Shown in pieces: positions 25,185-36,700 of a DNA stretch of 64,000 nt. The translations under genes were made by a program, and so were the position numbers. Numbering within the stretch: position 1 is the stretch's first letter; the number at the start of each line of letters is the position of its first letter. Below the pieces are notes generated by a model, which saw only the letters and a program-made list of their open reading frames with translations, was not told the DNA's origin and made no database searches. The stretch is from Aquatica leii (taxonomy: Eukaryota > Arthropoda > Insecta > Coleoptera > Lampyridae): contig CM069436.1 in assembly GCA_035610365.1 (NCBI GenBank), positions 35,843,117 through 35,907,116 on the forward strand. Reading direction: 5' to 3'.

Positions 25185-25409
25185 ATTCCAATGTACCTGG
25201 TGCATAATATTGCGTCGGAGGTATATAATATTCCAATGTATCTCAGATATAATATTACGTCGCAGGTATATAATATTCCGATGTACCTGGGACGTAATAT
25301 TACGTCCCAGGTACATAATATTCCGATGTACTTGGGATGTAATGCCACGTCCTAGGTATATAATATTTTGATGTACCTGGAATGTTATATTATGTTGACA
25401 GTACATCGT
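25185..25409. repeat. Tandem array of five 45 bp units, each unit a palindrome
   Basis: Units start at 25185, 25230, 25275, 25320 and 25365, the last one degenerate. The third is the clearest: the half-site ATGTACCTGGGACGTAAT is followed immediately by its own exact reverse complement, and then by a short AT spacer. The array is therefore open in several frames on both strands, giving repetitive YIGILYT/NIPMYLG translations that should not be taken for a gene. Confidence 0.9.
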
Positions 25410-26078
25410 TTATTACATCCTGAGTACATAATTATTGCGGACATAGGGCCCTTTAAAGTACATCCCTATGACTTCTCAGGTCACAAAAATTATATACAGA
25501 GGATGTACATGGGACATCTTGTGTTCACTGGGAGAACTGCTCTTAAGTATATTGCAATATTTAAAAAAAAAACGTTGATTATACATTTTTTATACATTAA
25601 TGTAACATTTGTAAAATATTATAAATATATATAAATAATATTATAAATAATGTTTTTTAAACATTTTTAGAATGTTTTTCTAACATTGACTTTGCAACGT
25701 AATTCTGGCCATTAAGACGTTTTTGCAATGTTTTTAAAAATGTAAATATATCTTTTGTAAAACGTTGAAAAAAACATTTCAAAAATGTTTCCTTGTAGAT
25801 TGGGTAGTAGTAATTATACGAGAGCTCGAGTAACTCATTGCTTAAAAGCGTATGAATTAAATAACAGAAAACGTATCTAGCGCAACACACGTTGCATTGA
25901 AAGTATCAATCGACATATTAGTTGCTATTTCTTTTCTCAATTCTTGTTTTTTACTTAATTGTCACACTCGAGCCACAGAGAGTAGAATATGTGCTCGAGC
26001 TCTCGTAATTACTATATATAACTATATTTTCAATTTAATATCTAGAAAAGAGGAGAAATGACTACCGCCTATACATAT

Positions 26079-26278
26079 CCTACAGCTATCTAAAAGGGAC
26101 GTCCCGTTGCAAATGCGCAAAGATGCTCTATAAGGACATCGTAGGGATGCACACAGTTGTGACAATAAAACATCCCATGAATGTCTCTAGGACGTACACA
26201 GGACTAAAATAGGATGATTTTGGGATTCGTAACAACATGTCCCAAGGACGTCCTTGAGACATCTTTGTGTTTGTTGGG
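26079..26278 (-). mobile_element. 200 bp GGACGTCC element, copy 1
   Basis: It runs from CCTACAGCTATCTAAAAGGG to ACATCTTTGTGTTTGTTGGG. Its minus-strand end is CCCAACAAACACA. It is flanked by TAT on the left and ATA on the right. The interior consists of GGGACGTCCC, GGACATC, GACGTAC and similar words. Related copies lie at 29178-29384 and, in the opposite orientation, at 29637-29846. Confidence 0.75.
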
Positions 26279-26282
26279 ATAT

Positions 26283-26388
26283 GTCGATCGATACTTCCAA
26301 TACAACGTGTGTTGACCGAGATACGTTTTCTGTTGTTTAATTCATACGCTTTTAAGCAGTGAATTACTCAAGCTCTCGTAATTACCAC

Positions 26389-26421
<33 letters not shown>

Positions 26422-29037
26422 ATTATATTTTTATCAAGAAAAGTACCATTTCAAGTTAAGGTGCATCGTGCATATACTTTGTGGTTTTTTTTATTGTTTT
26501 TTTTTATTCAGTAAGAAGACTTAACGTACTCCTCTGCGACTTGACGTAATGAATAAAAATAACTGTATCAAATAAAATACAAATTATCATTACATAAAAC
26601 TCAGTGTTGGGATGTACCTAGGTAAATGTACCTAGGTACAAGTACCTAGGTAATTTTTGTGTACCTAAGTACCTAGAAAGGTACTTTTTAATTTATGTAC
26701 CTTTACCTGTACCTAGGTACTTTTTAGAAAGTACCTTTGTACCTAATAAAATAGGTACTTTTAAGCGTACATGTATTGTAAACTTTATATATTTCTTTCG
26801 GACTTAATCACATTTGAAATTACTAAAACCATCCAAAAATAGTACATGACCTACGCAACTTTTCCTTAATGATACCCGAAGGGTACCGTTAGTGTGTATA
26901 AAACTTCCTTGTTAAAAGTGCAAATGTAGGCAGTGACAGCACACTTAAAGACAGCCCTCGGATGAATCATTTACAACAATGCAATCGGACTGTTAACATG
27001 AGTAGCCAGGGTATCAAACCGAATGCGATAAATTTCGAAACGTAATAATTTGTATAAAATAGAAGATGATTTTTGGAGAAAAGAGTTGTGGAGTTCTAGG
27101 AAAAAGCAAACAATTATAACTGATTATATAACACAATGACATTTTAATAAAATTTATTACGAATCGTATTTCTGCTTATATTAACAATTCGTGCTTAATG
27201 ACTTATTCTAAAAACGACATATTTGAGTTTGTATTATGCTAAATTACATAAACATAGCCGAGACAGGTATAACCAACGGTATAACATAAATGCTGTACGC
27301 ACGACCTCAATGAAAATTAAGGTGTCGTGTACGTCGAATAGTAAGTCTTGTCGGATAAGTACAAAATGATCGGTCCCTTGAAGTACTTACTAACCGACGT
27401 CAACTGTATCACTAAACTGCCATGCATTACCCTTCCCGTTCAGTATCTTATAATTTAGTCCCAAAACCTTAAGAAAAACATTTAAGAATAAGTAATCCTA
27501 TTTTTATTATTAAATAATGCACTTCATACAATAAACAACAATAGCATTGCTCAATAAACTGCAATTACAAAAGTTGTATAAATTTTAAAATCTTTACTGA
27601 GATTCACACCAGCTATACTGTGTGTGTCATCAATAGTGATTAATATAGTAGCGTCGTTGATTGATTTCAATCATTTCATGCATTTTATTGCTGTAATGAT
27701 TTCTATTGTTTTTCAATGAGATTGCACAAATAAGAGTTGGTTTACTAAATTTGTATTTTTTATGATCATAAATAAGTACCTAAAAAGTACCTGAAATTCT
27801 AAGGTACATTTTTTTTGTACCTGTACCTGTACCTAGGTACGTTTGCCATATCTGTACCTGCACCTGTACTTAGGTACTTTTAAATAAATGTACCTGTACC
27901 TGTACCTAGGTACCAAAAAATCAGTACCTGTCACAACACTGATAAAACTATATTTTTATTATTATGGTAACAGTAATACAAACCAGAAATCCGCACACTA
28001 ATCTTAACTATGAACTAAAACGCTGTTACCAAGAAAGCGATACGTTATAGTTTCTTAGTTACTGTAAAGTCGACTGGTGTGTTACCGAAAGATTCCTGCC
28101 ACACAATCTAGTGAACAGGTCACGCTTTTAAACCTTTAATACAAAGAAAACATTTTTTTAATAATTTTTTGAGTAAAACAAATTTTTTAGCATAAAATAA
28201 ATATTTTCAATTTACCGCGTATGTATGCGCGCGATGAGGTTTCAAATCACTATTATTAATAATTGTGATCTTTTAATTTCGATAAACTTTTTATTAATTT
28301 TTAGTAATTCAAAATAACAATTATAAATGATGATTTTTATACATTATAAATAAATACAAGATACCAAAAACTTACCAAATAAATTTGTTTATGCGCACTA
28401 AAACACCTAAAAAACGTTAGATAATAAAATAAAGAACAGATAAATAAAGTAGTCAGAACACCAACAAAAACAAATATAGACTGCAAACAGAGTGTACCAC
28501 TTTGATATAATTACCAAAGGAGTGTACGGGATTTGAGTAGACACCAGAGAACAAGAAGGAAAGTAGGCACGCGCACTAAGTTTGCATTTGTCTCGTTTAT
28601 ATGCGAAAACCGATTATCGGTGTGGTTTGAAGTGAATCACACACATCAACATCTTCAAAATATTTGTTATATCAAAAGAAAGATTAGCCAGAGTAACCGA
28701 AATTGATGGATGGATAATATTTATTTAACTGTCCTATGTTTATATCATTGATTAATTTATACATAATGAATGTATAATCCTGTTCCAATTTTATTTGATA
28801 AGTAATTATAAATTAACATTCGCATTAGGTAATATGAAAATTATTCTTTTCAATTTTTTTTAATTCGATTAAAAATATAAATCGTCAAACGCCCAAATTT
28901 GTTTTCCCGCATAGCATATCGTACGTTCTTCATTGACATCCTAAAGACGTCCTATAAAAGACATCCTAAAGAGGTCCGTTTTAAAGCCCGGGATGTAAAG
29001 ACATCATTTAGACATAAAACGATCGTCCCTGTGACGT
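26283..29037 (-). repeat. Stack arm, copy A' (inverted)
   Basis: Reverse complement of arm A. It starts just after the 200 bp element, passes a (TA)n run (about 26389-26413) at the point where arm A carries its 4.7 kb insertion, and continues to the GGACGT-rich end near 29037. The terminal CCCAGTAAACACA is missing there. A 1.34 kb hAT-type MITE interrupts it at 26602-27941. Confidence 0.8.
26602..27941. mobile_element. hAT-type MITE with GTACCTAGGTAC arrays
   Basis: 1,340 bp, starting CAGTGTTGGGA and ending CACAACACTG, with an exact 8 bp target duplication ATAAAACT (26594-26601 and 27942-27949). Both ends are packed with GTACCTAGGTAC and its variants in tandem (26612-26765 and 27775-27930). 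The middle 1 kb is unique, AT-rich and non-coding. The third stack arm (about 29922-29940) shows the uninterrupted site CATAAAACTATATTT, which confirms the borders. Confidence 0.93.
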
Positions 29038-29177
29038 AGTTCCTATTTCTTTTCTCAATTCTTGTTTTTTACTTAACTGAGAGTACAATCTGTGCTCGAG
29101 CTCTCGTAATTACTATACATAATTATTTTTTCAATTCAATATGTAGAAAAGGGGAGAGATTGCTACCTCTTTCATAT

Positions 29178-29384
29178 CCTACAGCCATCTAAAAGGGACG
29201 TCCCGTTGCGGATGCGCAAAGATGTCCTATAAGAACATCATAGGGATGCACAATGTGACAATAGAACGTCCCATGAATGTCCCTAGGACGTACACAGGAC
29301 CAAAATTGGATGATTTTGGGACATTCAGTGATCCGCAACTTCATATCCCAGGGCCGTCCTTGAGACATCTTTGTGTTGGTTGGG
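29178..29384 (-). mobile_element. GGACGTCC element, copy 2
   Basis: About 207 bp in the same orientation as 26079-26278 and preceded by the same 130 bp spacer (29041-29177 matches 25918-26078). Its right end reads TTGTGTTGGTTGGG, and the right flank (AAGT) no longer matches the left flank, so this border may be rearranged. Confidence 0.7.
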
Positions 29385-29636
29385 AAGTAAATGTTGAAAC
29401 CGCCCGTGCTTTCAGAGCTTGAGTAACCAGAGATATTTTTACTGAGTACTTCCAAAATGAGTTTGTTTCATCGGTAAAACGTAAAATTTCTGTTTTTCGT
29501 TCCTCCAAATTATACAAGTTCTATTGCAAAAAATAGTCTCGTCTGAATATAATGTATCGCATCATCATAAATATGAAGGACGTTTTTTAATTGGATGAAG
29601 CTTGGCAACTGACTTAATAAAAGAATCATGGAGTAT

Positions 29637-29846
29637 CCCAACAAACACAAGGATGTCCCAAGGATGTCCCGGGGACATGATTTTGCGGATCACTGAATGT
29701 CCCAAAGTCATCCCATTTTGGTTCTGTGTACGTCCTAGGGACATTCATGGGACGTTCTTTTGTCACAAGTGTGTGCATCCCTACGATGTCCTTATAAGAC
29801 ATCCTTGCGTATCCGCAACGGGACGTCCCTTTTAGATGACTGTAGG
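29637..29846 (+). mobile_element. GGACGTCC element, copy 3 (opposite orientation)
   Basis: It runs from CCCAACAAACACAAGGATGT to TTTTAGATGACTGTAGG, flanked by TAT and ATA. Compared with copies 1 and 2 it is inverted and keeps the same order of GACGTCC words. A 250 bp unassigned spacer (29385-29636) separates it from copy 2. Confidence 0.75.
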
Positions 29847-29847
29847 A

Positions 29848-31190
29848 TATGTACTATATATGTATATTATATTTTTAATAAAAAATAACTTTATCAAATA
29901 AAATACAAATTATTATTACATAAAACTATATTTTTAAATAATCCAAATTATATTCAAATAAAATAAATTTAGATTATTTCATTTTTTTATCTTCTCGAAC
30001 CCGGCGTTCTTTGGCCCTTCTTAGCGAGTTTTTTATACTTTCTTCCCGATTTTTTTAAGTGGCGCCTAAAACAATGTAACTACATAAGAGATGGTAATCG
30101 TCATGTAGAGTCGATAAAAAATACAAAAAGCTTATTTATTTGGTATTTTTATGTAATCAAATTTTACATTTTTCTAAATTAAAGAATTGATAAAGTGATA
30201 GTTCTTTTGTAGAATTATTGATTGATCTTTTTGACGATTCTATTATTGATTAAATCATAAGAGATGATCGACTATAACCAGTTACAAATTATTTAAATCG
30301 TTTTTAAAAAGATTTTGTAAACGCGTCAGTTTTGCAAATTCATTAAGAATTTTTATACGTTTCGCATTTACATTTCATCAGAGGAATGTGATAAAAACAA
30401 AATTATTTCTAGACGTATTTTTAACTACGAGAATACGCACACTAATCATAACTATGAATACCAAGAACGCGATAACGTTATAATTTCTTAGTTAGATTAG
30501 CGATTTTGTGCCTTATTATCGGTCATGTTGACATTTTTGGATGACTTATTGTGAATCGCGACGATAAAAGTCGTGAGATAACGTCACACTTTTAAACCTT
30601 TAATACAAAGAGAACATTTTTTAAATAATTTTTTGAGTAAAAAAATTTTTTTGTACATACCTAACATAAATATTTTCAATTTACCGCATAGGTATGCGCG
30701 CGAGATGGGGTTTTAAATCACCATTGTTAATAATTGTCATCTTTTAATTTCAATAAACTTTTATTAATTTTTAGTAATTCAAAATAATAATTATAAATGA
30801 TGATTTTTATACATTATAAATAAATACAAGGCACCAAAAACTTACCAAATAAATTTGTTTATGCACTAAAACACCCAAAAAACGTTAGATAATAAAATAA
30901 AGAACAAATAAATAAAGTAGTCAGAACACCAACAAAAACAGATACAGAGTGTACCACTTTGATATACCAAAGGACCGTACGGGTGTTGAGTAGGTACCAG
31001 AGAACAAGAAGGAAAGGGGGCACGCGCACTCAGTTTGCATTTGTTTTTTCCCGCATAGGACATCCCATCGTATGTTCTTCATTGACATCCTGAGGACGTC
31101 CTATTAAAGACATCCTATACAGGTCCGTTTTAAAGCCCGGGATGTAAAGAAATCATTTGGACATAAAACGGACGTCGTGTGTTTACTGGG
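29848..31190 (-). repeat. Stack arm, copy A'' (inverted)
   Basis: Third copy of the arm, ending with the intact terminus GTGTTTACTGGG at 31190. Relative to arm A it lacks roughly the 300 bases after the GGACGTCC block, and it has an extra segment near 30250-30430. It shows empty sites for both the 4.7 kb element and the hAT-type MITE. Confidence 0.75.
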
Positions 31191-31202
31191 ATAATATTAC
31201 CA

Positions 31203-31546
31203 CCTGAGATATGAAAATGTTCCTTATAGCAACAAAGATGGTATCCCACTAGCTAAGATAGTCAAGCAAATCACAGGGTTAGAACCTACAGATTGAAAAT
31301 GTACTCAAAGAAATTACAAAGGATAAGATGCTTGATCAGGACCTAACAAAAAAAGTTTGAATAATGGGATGATAAAGCAACCACTGATGAACTCGCCAAA
31401 GCTCGTTTAATACAAGAAGTTAATAAAGATTTCGATTCTGAGGATAATGCTGATATCTTTGAAATTCCCTGTTTAGTGAAAAATGCCGATGCAGGGTCAG
31501 TATTCGATACATGTATTGTGAGTTCAAGCTCAAGATCCAACATTTA
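31203..31546 (+). pseudogene. Unrecognised gene fragment, right of the transposon stack
   Basis: Successive frames give YYHLRYENVPYSNKDGIPLA, then ENVLKEITKDKMLDQDLTKK and finally ARLIQEVNKDFDSEDNADIF with a natural-looking C-terminus (SSSSRSNI, stop at 31544-31546). Two frame changes or short introns would be needed to join them. I do not recognise the protein. It begins 13 bases after the border of the transposon stack and may be the continuation of the fragment at 19154-19487. Confidence 0.4.
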
Positions 31547-32278
31547 AGAATAAGCAGGCATAAATTACAAATTTTTTCAAGGTTTCAGATAGATTAATAC
31601 ATATAAACATTCATATATACATGTAAATTGTATGCATGTCCTTTCTTTTATGTTATGATTCATAGTAACCACAGGTATTATAAAATAAACTAAGTTTAGA
31701 ACATGCATACATGTTTTTGGTTGAAGATCATTTTGAATTTACGTGTATAGTATGTACAGTGCGTTTTATTACATGTATATTCGTTAATCTGAATACTGCC
31801 TGGCAATGAAGTGTTCGGTTTACAGAGGTTGAACTGTATATATACATGTATATATTGTTAACGATTTCATAAACTAAGTACTTGTTAGTATTTTGTACTG
31901 TTACATAAATGTGTATAAAGATATATAATCATATCTGAATCTTTAATCTGCTGTTTTATATTATATAAGATTACAGACAAGATTCAATAAATCTTATATT
32001 GAACAATGTTTTCAAGCAATAAAATAAACTACATTTACAAGTAATGAGAAGTTCCTGTAATTTCTAATAGTTATAACAATGATTACAAATAATTAATTAG
32101 ATCATTACTATAGCACCAAAAGAAAATAAGAACATGAATTAAAAATATTAACTTAAAACTCATTATTGCTGCAAAAAATTTGATTAGAATAACATTGTAT
32201 TTATCAACACTCATATACTGATTATCAATATATATAAAAAATTTGATGTCGAAAAACACACACAAATGTTCGATCTGT
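31547..32278. other. Non-coding stretch, 3' flank of the MPLKIP-like gene
   Basis: AT-rich with several ATACATGTATAT-like runs. No gene or element that I can name. Confidence 0.4.
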
Positions 32279-32817
32279 TCATGTTTCTTGCTCTAATTCA
32301 TTTGATAAATTGCACACTAAATCATCAGCATCTTTATTACTTTCTTCCTCCAATTGCTTTTCTAAAGCAGCCCAAGGATTTTCCATAAACGAAGGGTGTA
32401 AATAACTAGAAGCATTCGTTTGCTCGAAACTCTAAAATCAATCTTCTCAATAAAATATTACGACTGAATTAAACATACCTTTCCATAACTGAAGCTATCA
32501 TTTTTAGATTTATTAAAACTGGAATCAAAACTACGATTATTCTTAAAATAAGGTTTATGTTGTTTGTATTCAAAGCTATTGTACGATTTATTGTAATAAT
32601 TCTGCGGTGAATTATTTTGTCGAAAGTTTCCTGAAGATCTGCGACCCCAATTGTTTTGATAATTTTTTCTAGGTTGCTGCAACCATTGTTTTTGGGGACT
32701 GCTACTATTGCCAGGACAAAACTCTTGTGATGATGGAATGTCGTTGAAAGCTAAAAAATCATCGGTGTCTAATTTATGCTTAAACGGCGAATCTTCATTT
32801 ATTTTTGGTTCGGTCAT
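32279..32817 (-). CDS. MPLKIP: MPLKIP/TTDN1-like protein, two exons
   Basis: Exon 1 is 32817-32479 (113 codons from the ATG at 32817) and exon 2 is 32431-32279. The intron is 47 bp with donor GTATGT and acceptor TTTTAG, in phase 0. The joined protein is 163 residues, against about 179 in human. The N-terminal two thirds is disordered and rich in Asn, Ser, Arg, Phe and Tyr, with aromatic/RG-like patches (NNWGRRSSGNFRQNN). The C-terminus has SSYLHPSFMENPWAALEKQL, which matches the conserved family signature (YFKPSMLEDPWAGLE in human). The human protein is nuclear, interacts with PLK1 in mitosis and with lariat-processing factors, and is mutated in trichothiodystrophy. No breaks are visible. Assignment rests on the short C-terminal motif and overall composition, so it is likely but not certain. 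Confidence 0.78.
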
Positions 32818-33548
32818 TTTAAATAATTTAAATTAAGAAAACTGTATTTAAGGTAAGCTTTGGGATCTTATAATACAATTTGTAAACATAAATATAACCA
32901 CAATATAACCTCACAATTTATGACATGCGCATAACCTATCATTGATTTTCTTTTTTTAGGCCATTTTTGCAAATTCAAGCTACCGTATATATACCAAGGT
33001 AAGGCAATATTTAGCAAAAGTGAAGACCGGCTTAAAAGATTTCAATTGATGAATGTGTAATTAAATCGCTAATTTAATGTTATTCTAAAATTAAGTGACT
33101 ATGCGCATTTCAAAGAAACTTGCTGCAACTGTACTATTGTTAGATTAATATAATATACATTTAATCCACAATCAAATTATTGTAAAATTAAAATTTGATT
33201 TGTAGAAATATTTTTTACGCTTTGGCTAATGCAATGTAATTGAAAAGATTTTTGTATGTGCGTTTAAAAAACCAATGTTTTTAGCAATTACTCGTACATT
33301 AAATGTAGGTATGTTTTAAATTTAGGTAAGTTAATCACAATCAAATGGTACGCTGCTAAACAAATTAAAAATGTAGGTACATAGTAAAATGTCTATTTAA
33401 ATTAATAACCCATTAGTGCTCAGAAATCATTTATGATTAAATTTTGCTGAAACTTATTTATACACAGTGTCTAAAGGTTCTAAAATAACTCCCATAAAAT
33501 TTTTACAAAATTTTTTACTTTTTATATATGTATATAAAAAATCTGTCA
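32818..33548. other. Upstream region of the MPLKIP-like gene; no gene
   Basis: AT-rich, non-coding. It should contain the promoter of the minus-strand gene, though no clear core motif is visible. Confidence 0.4.
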
Positions 33549-33553
33549 ACTTT

Positions 33554-33751
33554 TTTTAATAATTTGATTGTTTAATTGTTTAACCGTTTATTTTTGTTAT
33601 AATGTTAACAAACTACACATTAGCAAATAAAGTAATAACTTTTTTCTTATATACAAAAACGCGCCATTGCATTAATTTCATGCGCACACACCTTCTTACA
33701 TTACATTACCTATATATAGGATGCTTCACATGTGCAACTGTAATTTTAACA
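33554..33751 (-). repeat. copia 3' LTR
   Basis: 198 bp. On the minus strand it starts TGTTAAAATTACAGTTGC and ends AAATTATTAAAA. It is almost identical to 48108-48306. Confidence 0.93.
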
Positions 33752-36700
33752 CCCTCTCTCAATTGCAAATGTGGTGCATTAACTAAACTTACATAATGAA
33801 CTCCAAAATAGCTAAGAACTAACATCAAAACATAATATCTTACTTCGAAAATAATTAAATTTTTCATAAGCTAGTGGCTTAGTTAGTATATCGCCAATGT
33901 TTTCATTACTTGAGATGTATTCAATTTGAACAATATTATTTTGTACAATATCTTTAATAAAATGATACTTTGTGTCAAAATGTTTTGATCTGCGACCATT
34001 TTCATTTGACTTACTGATATAAATAGCTCCTTGATTATCTACATATAATTTAGGAACAATGTGTTGTTCCAACAATTCTTCAGCCAAATATTTTTGACTC
34101 AATAATTCAGTTACAGTAACTGTTGCAGCAATGTATTCAGCCTCAGTAGAGCTTAATGCTACTGTTTTTGTTTCCTAGCAAACCACGAGATAGGATTTCC
34201 AAAGAAAAATATTATTCCGCCTGACATACTTTTACGATCTCTTACATTGCTTGCCCAGTCTGCATCCGAATATGCCACAAGACTATTTTCATTTTGTTGT
34301 TTCTTATAAACTAATTTCAAATGTTTAGTTTCGCTAAGGTATCTAATTATTCTTTTGCAGCTTTCCACAACTTTATGTATGGTTTGTCAAGAAATTGGCT
34401 TAAATATGAAACTGCATAACATATGTCTGGTCGACTACATAAAGTTATGTACATTAAACTGCCTATTAATTCTCTAAATGGTACATTACAATTCTCATTT
34501 TCACAATTATTTGAAATATCAAATTGAAAGTTGTTTTCCATTGGAGTTTTTGAACTCTTACAATTATTCATATTGAACCTAACAATAACCTTATCTATCA
34601 AACCCGACTGACTGAGTTCTAATTTGTTATTACTACGTTTTATGTTGATACCTAAAAAGTTTTCAATTTCTCCTAATTCTTTAGTATTAAACTCTTGTTT
34701 TAACATCGTCACTGCTGATTCGATTTCGCTTGAATTGCCTGTAACAATAATGTCATCCACAAAGATTAGCAAAATTACACTACCCTTTTTGTATACACAC
34801 ACATCACTTCTTGAACTTTCAAAACCATTACTTATTACACACTGATTAAATCTCTGATTCCAACTTTTGGGTGAACCTTTTAACCCATACAGTGCTTTCC
34901 TAAGTTTTAAAACACCATAGTTACTTTTGTATCCCTGAGGACACTTTATGTATATTTCATTATTAACTTCACCATTTAGAAATGCTGTTGGTACATCTAA
35001 TTGTTTTACACTCCAGTCATACTGAACTGCTATTGACAGAATCAATCGAACGCTCGACATCCTTGCCACCGGCGAATATACTTCATCATATATATGCTCT
35101 TGATACCCTTTCGCTACCAGTCTTGCCTTTTTGATACCGTTCTCTTTTATTTTAAAAACCCACTTTGTTTCTATTGGTTTTATACCATTTGGCAAGTCAC
35201 TCTGTTCCCATGTTTCCATAACTTCATGAGCTTGTATCTCATTTTCAATAGCTTCCTTCCATTCTTCATCTAAACTTGCTTCTTCATAACTTTTCGGTTC
35301 ATTTGCAGAGGTTGCCAAACAATATGCTGTATATACATCAAAATCATTCAGGTGACTTGGTAAATTAACTTTTCTTCCATATCTTGTGGTCTTCATTTGC
35401 TCATGTTCGTTTTCAACAAGTTGTTCCATTTCAGGTAAGATTTCTTCATTATTAACACCGTTTTCTGACACATCTTCTTCTACAACAACTTTGACATCAT
35501 TTTCAATTTTCTTTCCATCATTCTCTTCTTTGTTATAATTAAAATCAGTTTCATCAAAGCAAACATCCCTTGAGATGACAATTTCATTCCGTTCTGGATC
35601 CCACAATCTGTATCCATAAGTACCATATCCTACCATCCGCATAGGTCTTGCACGTTGATCCAATTTGTTCTTTCTAGGTAATACTACTGCCCAGGCTTTG
35701 GATCCAAACACTCTTAGTTTTGATAAATCCAATTTTCCAAAAAATATTTTTGCTGGTATATTTCCATTTAATGCTGTGGTTGGTGACCTGTTTAACTGAT
35801 AGGCTGCTGTTCTTATTGCTTCGCTCCATAGTATTTTAGGCATATTTGTTTCAGAAAACATTGTTCTCACTTTGTCTAGTAACGTTCTGTTAATCCTTTC
35901 ACTTACTCCATTCATTTGTGGCGAGTATGGTGCGGTATATTCAATTTTTATACCCTTATTGTAACAGTACTGTTTTAAACTGTTAGATGAAAACTCTCCT
36001 CCGTTATCACACCGAATATGACTTGTGCAAGTTTTTCCTAACCTTGCTTCTAAACGATTAATATAGCTGATTAAATTCCCTTCAGCTTCCGACTTGTTTT
36101 TCAATAGGTATACCTCACAAAAATGACTGTAGTCATCTATTAGGACTTGATAATACTTTTCTTCATTAATTGAGATAGGGTTTATTGGGCCTCCAATATC
36201 TGTATGTAACATTTCCCCAAGTCGTCTTGATTTCTTCTCACTTCTACTATAAAATGGCATTCGTTGTGCTTTACCTTCTCTACAATTACCACACACTTTT
36301 TTACTAAAAGGCAATTTCATCTTTGCTAGACTCCATCTGTTCAAATGTCCCAATCGTTGGTGCCACAAATTTTCTGCTCCAGCAAAGTGACAATTTCCAC
36401 CTTTTGTTATTGAAAAATCTGCTATAAACAACTTTCCGACAATATTACATGTTAATATGGTTCTTGACTTTTCAACAATTTCTGCTTTTCCATTTGAAAA
36501 AATTACTTTTCTACCAGATTCATTAATCTTTCTTACTGACAACAAATTCATTGACAAATTCTTTACTATTAATGCACTAATATTAATAGACAACTTATGT
36601 GTATGTAACTGTAATATTCCTTTTTGTGTTGCAATTAATTTTTCTCCATTAGCAATATTAATTTCTATAGGTGGTTTTAGATCTTCCACTTTTTGCATAT

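Larger units (their letters stand above)
22444..25532. mobile_element. 3.1 kb non-autonomous element with ACATCC arms
   Basis: The termini are CCCAGTGAACACA at 22444 and its inverse ending at 25532. They are flanked by AG on both sides (22442-22443, 25533-25534), a possible 2 bp target duplication. Arms are rich in GGATGT/ACATCC. It contains an inner direct repeat (about 22478-22530 and 22727-22775, sharing GTCATAAAATTATATTA), a hairpin element at 23631-23748, and a tandem array of palindromes at 25185-25409. The 23900-24120 stretch has a possible protein-like frame (FKRGDRKMFLVGP near 24112) that I cannot assign. Confidence 0.65.
21074..25804. mobile_element. 4.7 kb non-autonomous element with AACGTT arms
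   Basis: The termini are CCCAATCAGCAAGGAAACGT at 21074 and, inverted at 25804, CCCAATCTACAAGGAAACAT. TA flanks both ends. The arms are dense in AAAACGTTTT and AATGTTTT words. The other stack arm copy (near 26395) reads through the same point without this element, which gives a paralogous empty site and confirms the borders. It carries the 3.1 kb element at 22444-25532. No transposase gene recognised. Confidence 0.75.
19491..31190. mobile_element. Nested and inverted stack of non-autonomous DNA elements
   Basis: The outer ends are CCCAGTAAACACA at 19491 and its reverse complement ending at 31190. Between them one arm sequence occurs three times: forward at 19491-21073 plus 25805-25917, inverted at 26283-29037, and inverted with internal differences at 29848-31190. 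Into these are inserted or appended a 4.7 kb element (21074-25804), a 3.1 kb element inside it (22444-25532), small GGGACGTCCC-rich elements and a 1.3 kb hAT-type MITE. No transposase is recognisable anywhere in the 11.7 kb. Whether the two outer ends belong to one giant element or to two inverted copies is undecided. Confidence 0.7.

Noticed and set aside
25155-25406. Repetitive open frames on both strands (YIGILYT, NIPMYLG)
   Set aside because: They are a by-product of the 45 bp palindromic tandem array, not a repeat protein.
25185-25409. CRISPR-like regular repeats
   Set aside because: There are no unique spacers; units abut directly, and the context is eukaryotic.
26389-26413. (TA)n run as an origin or special signal
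   Set aside because: Simple repeat expansion at a site that is also AT-rich in the other arm copies.
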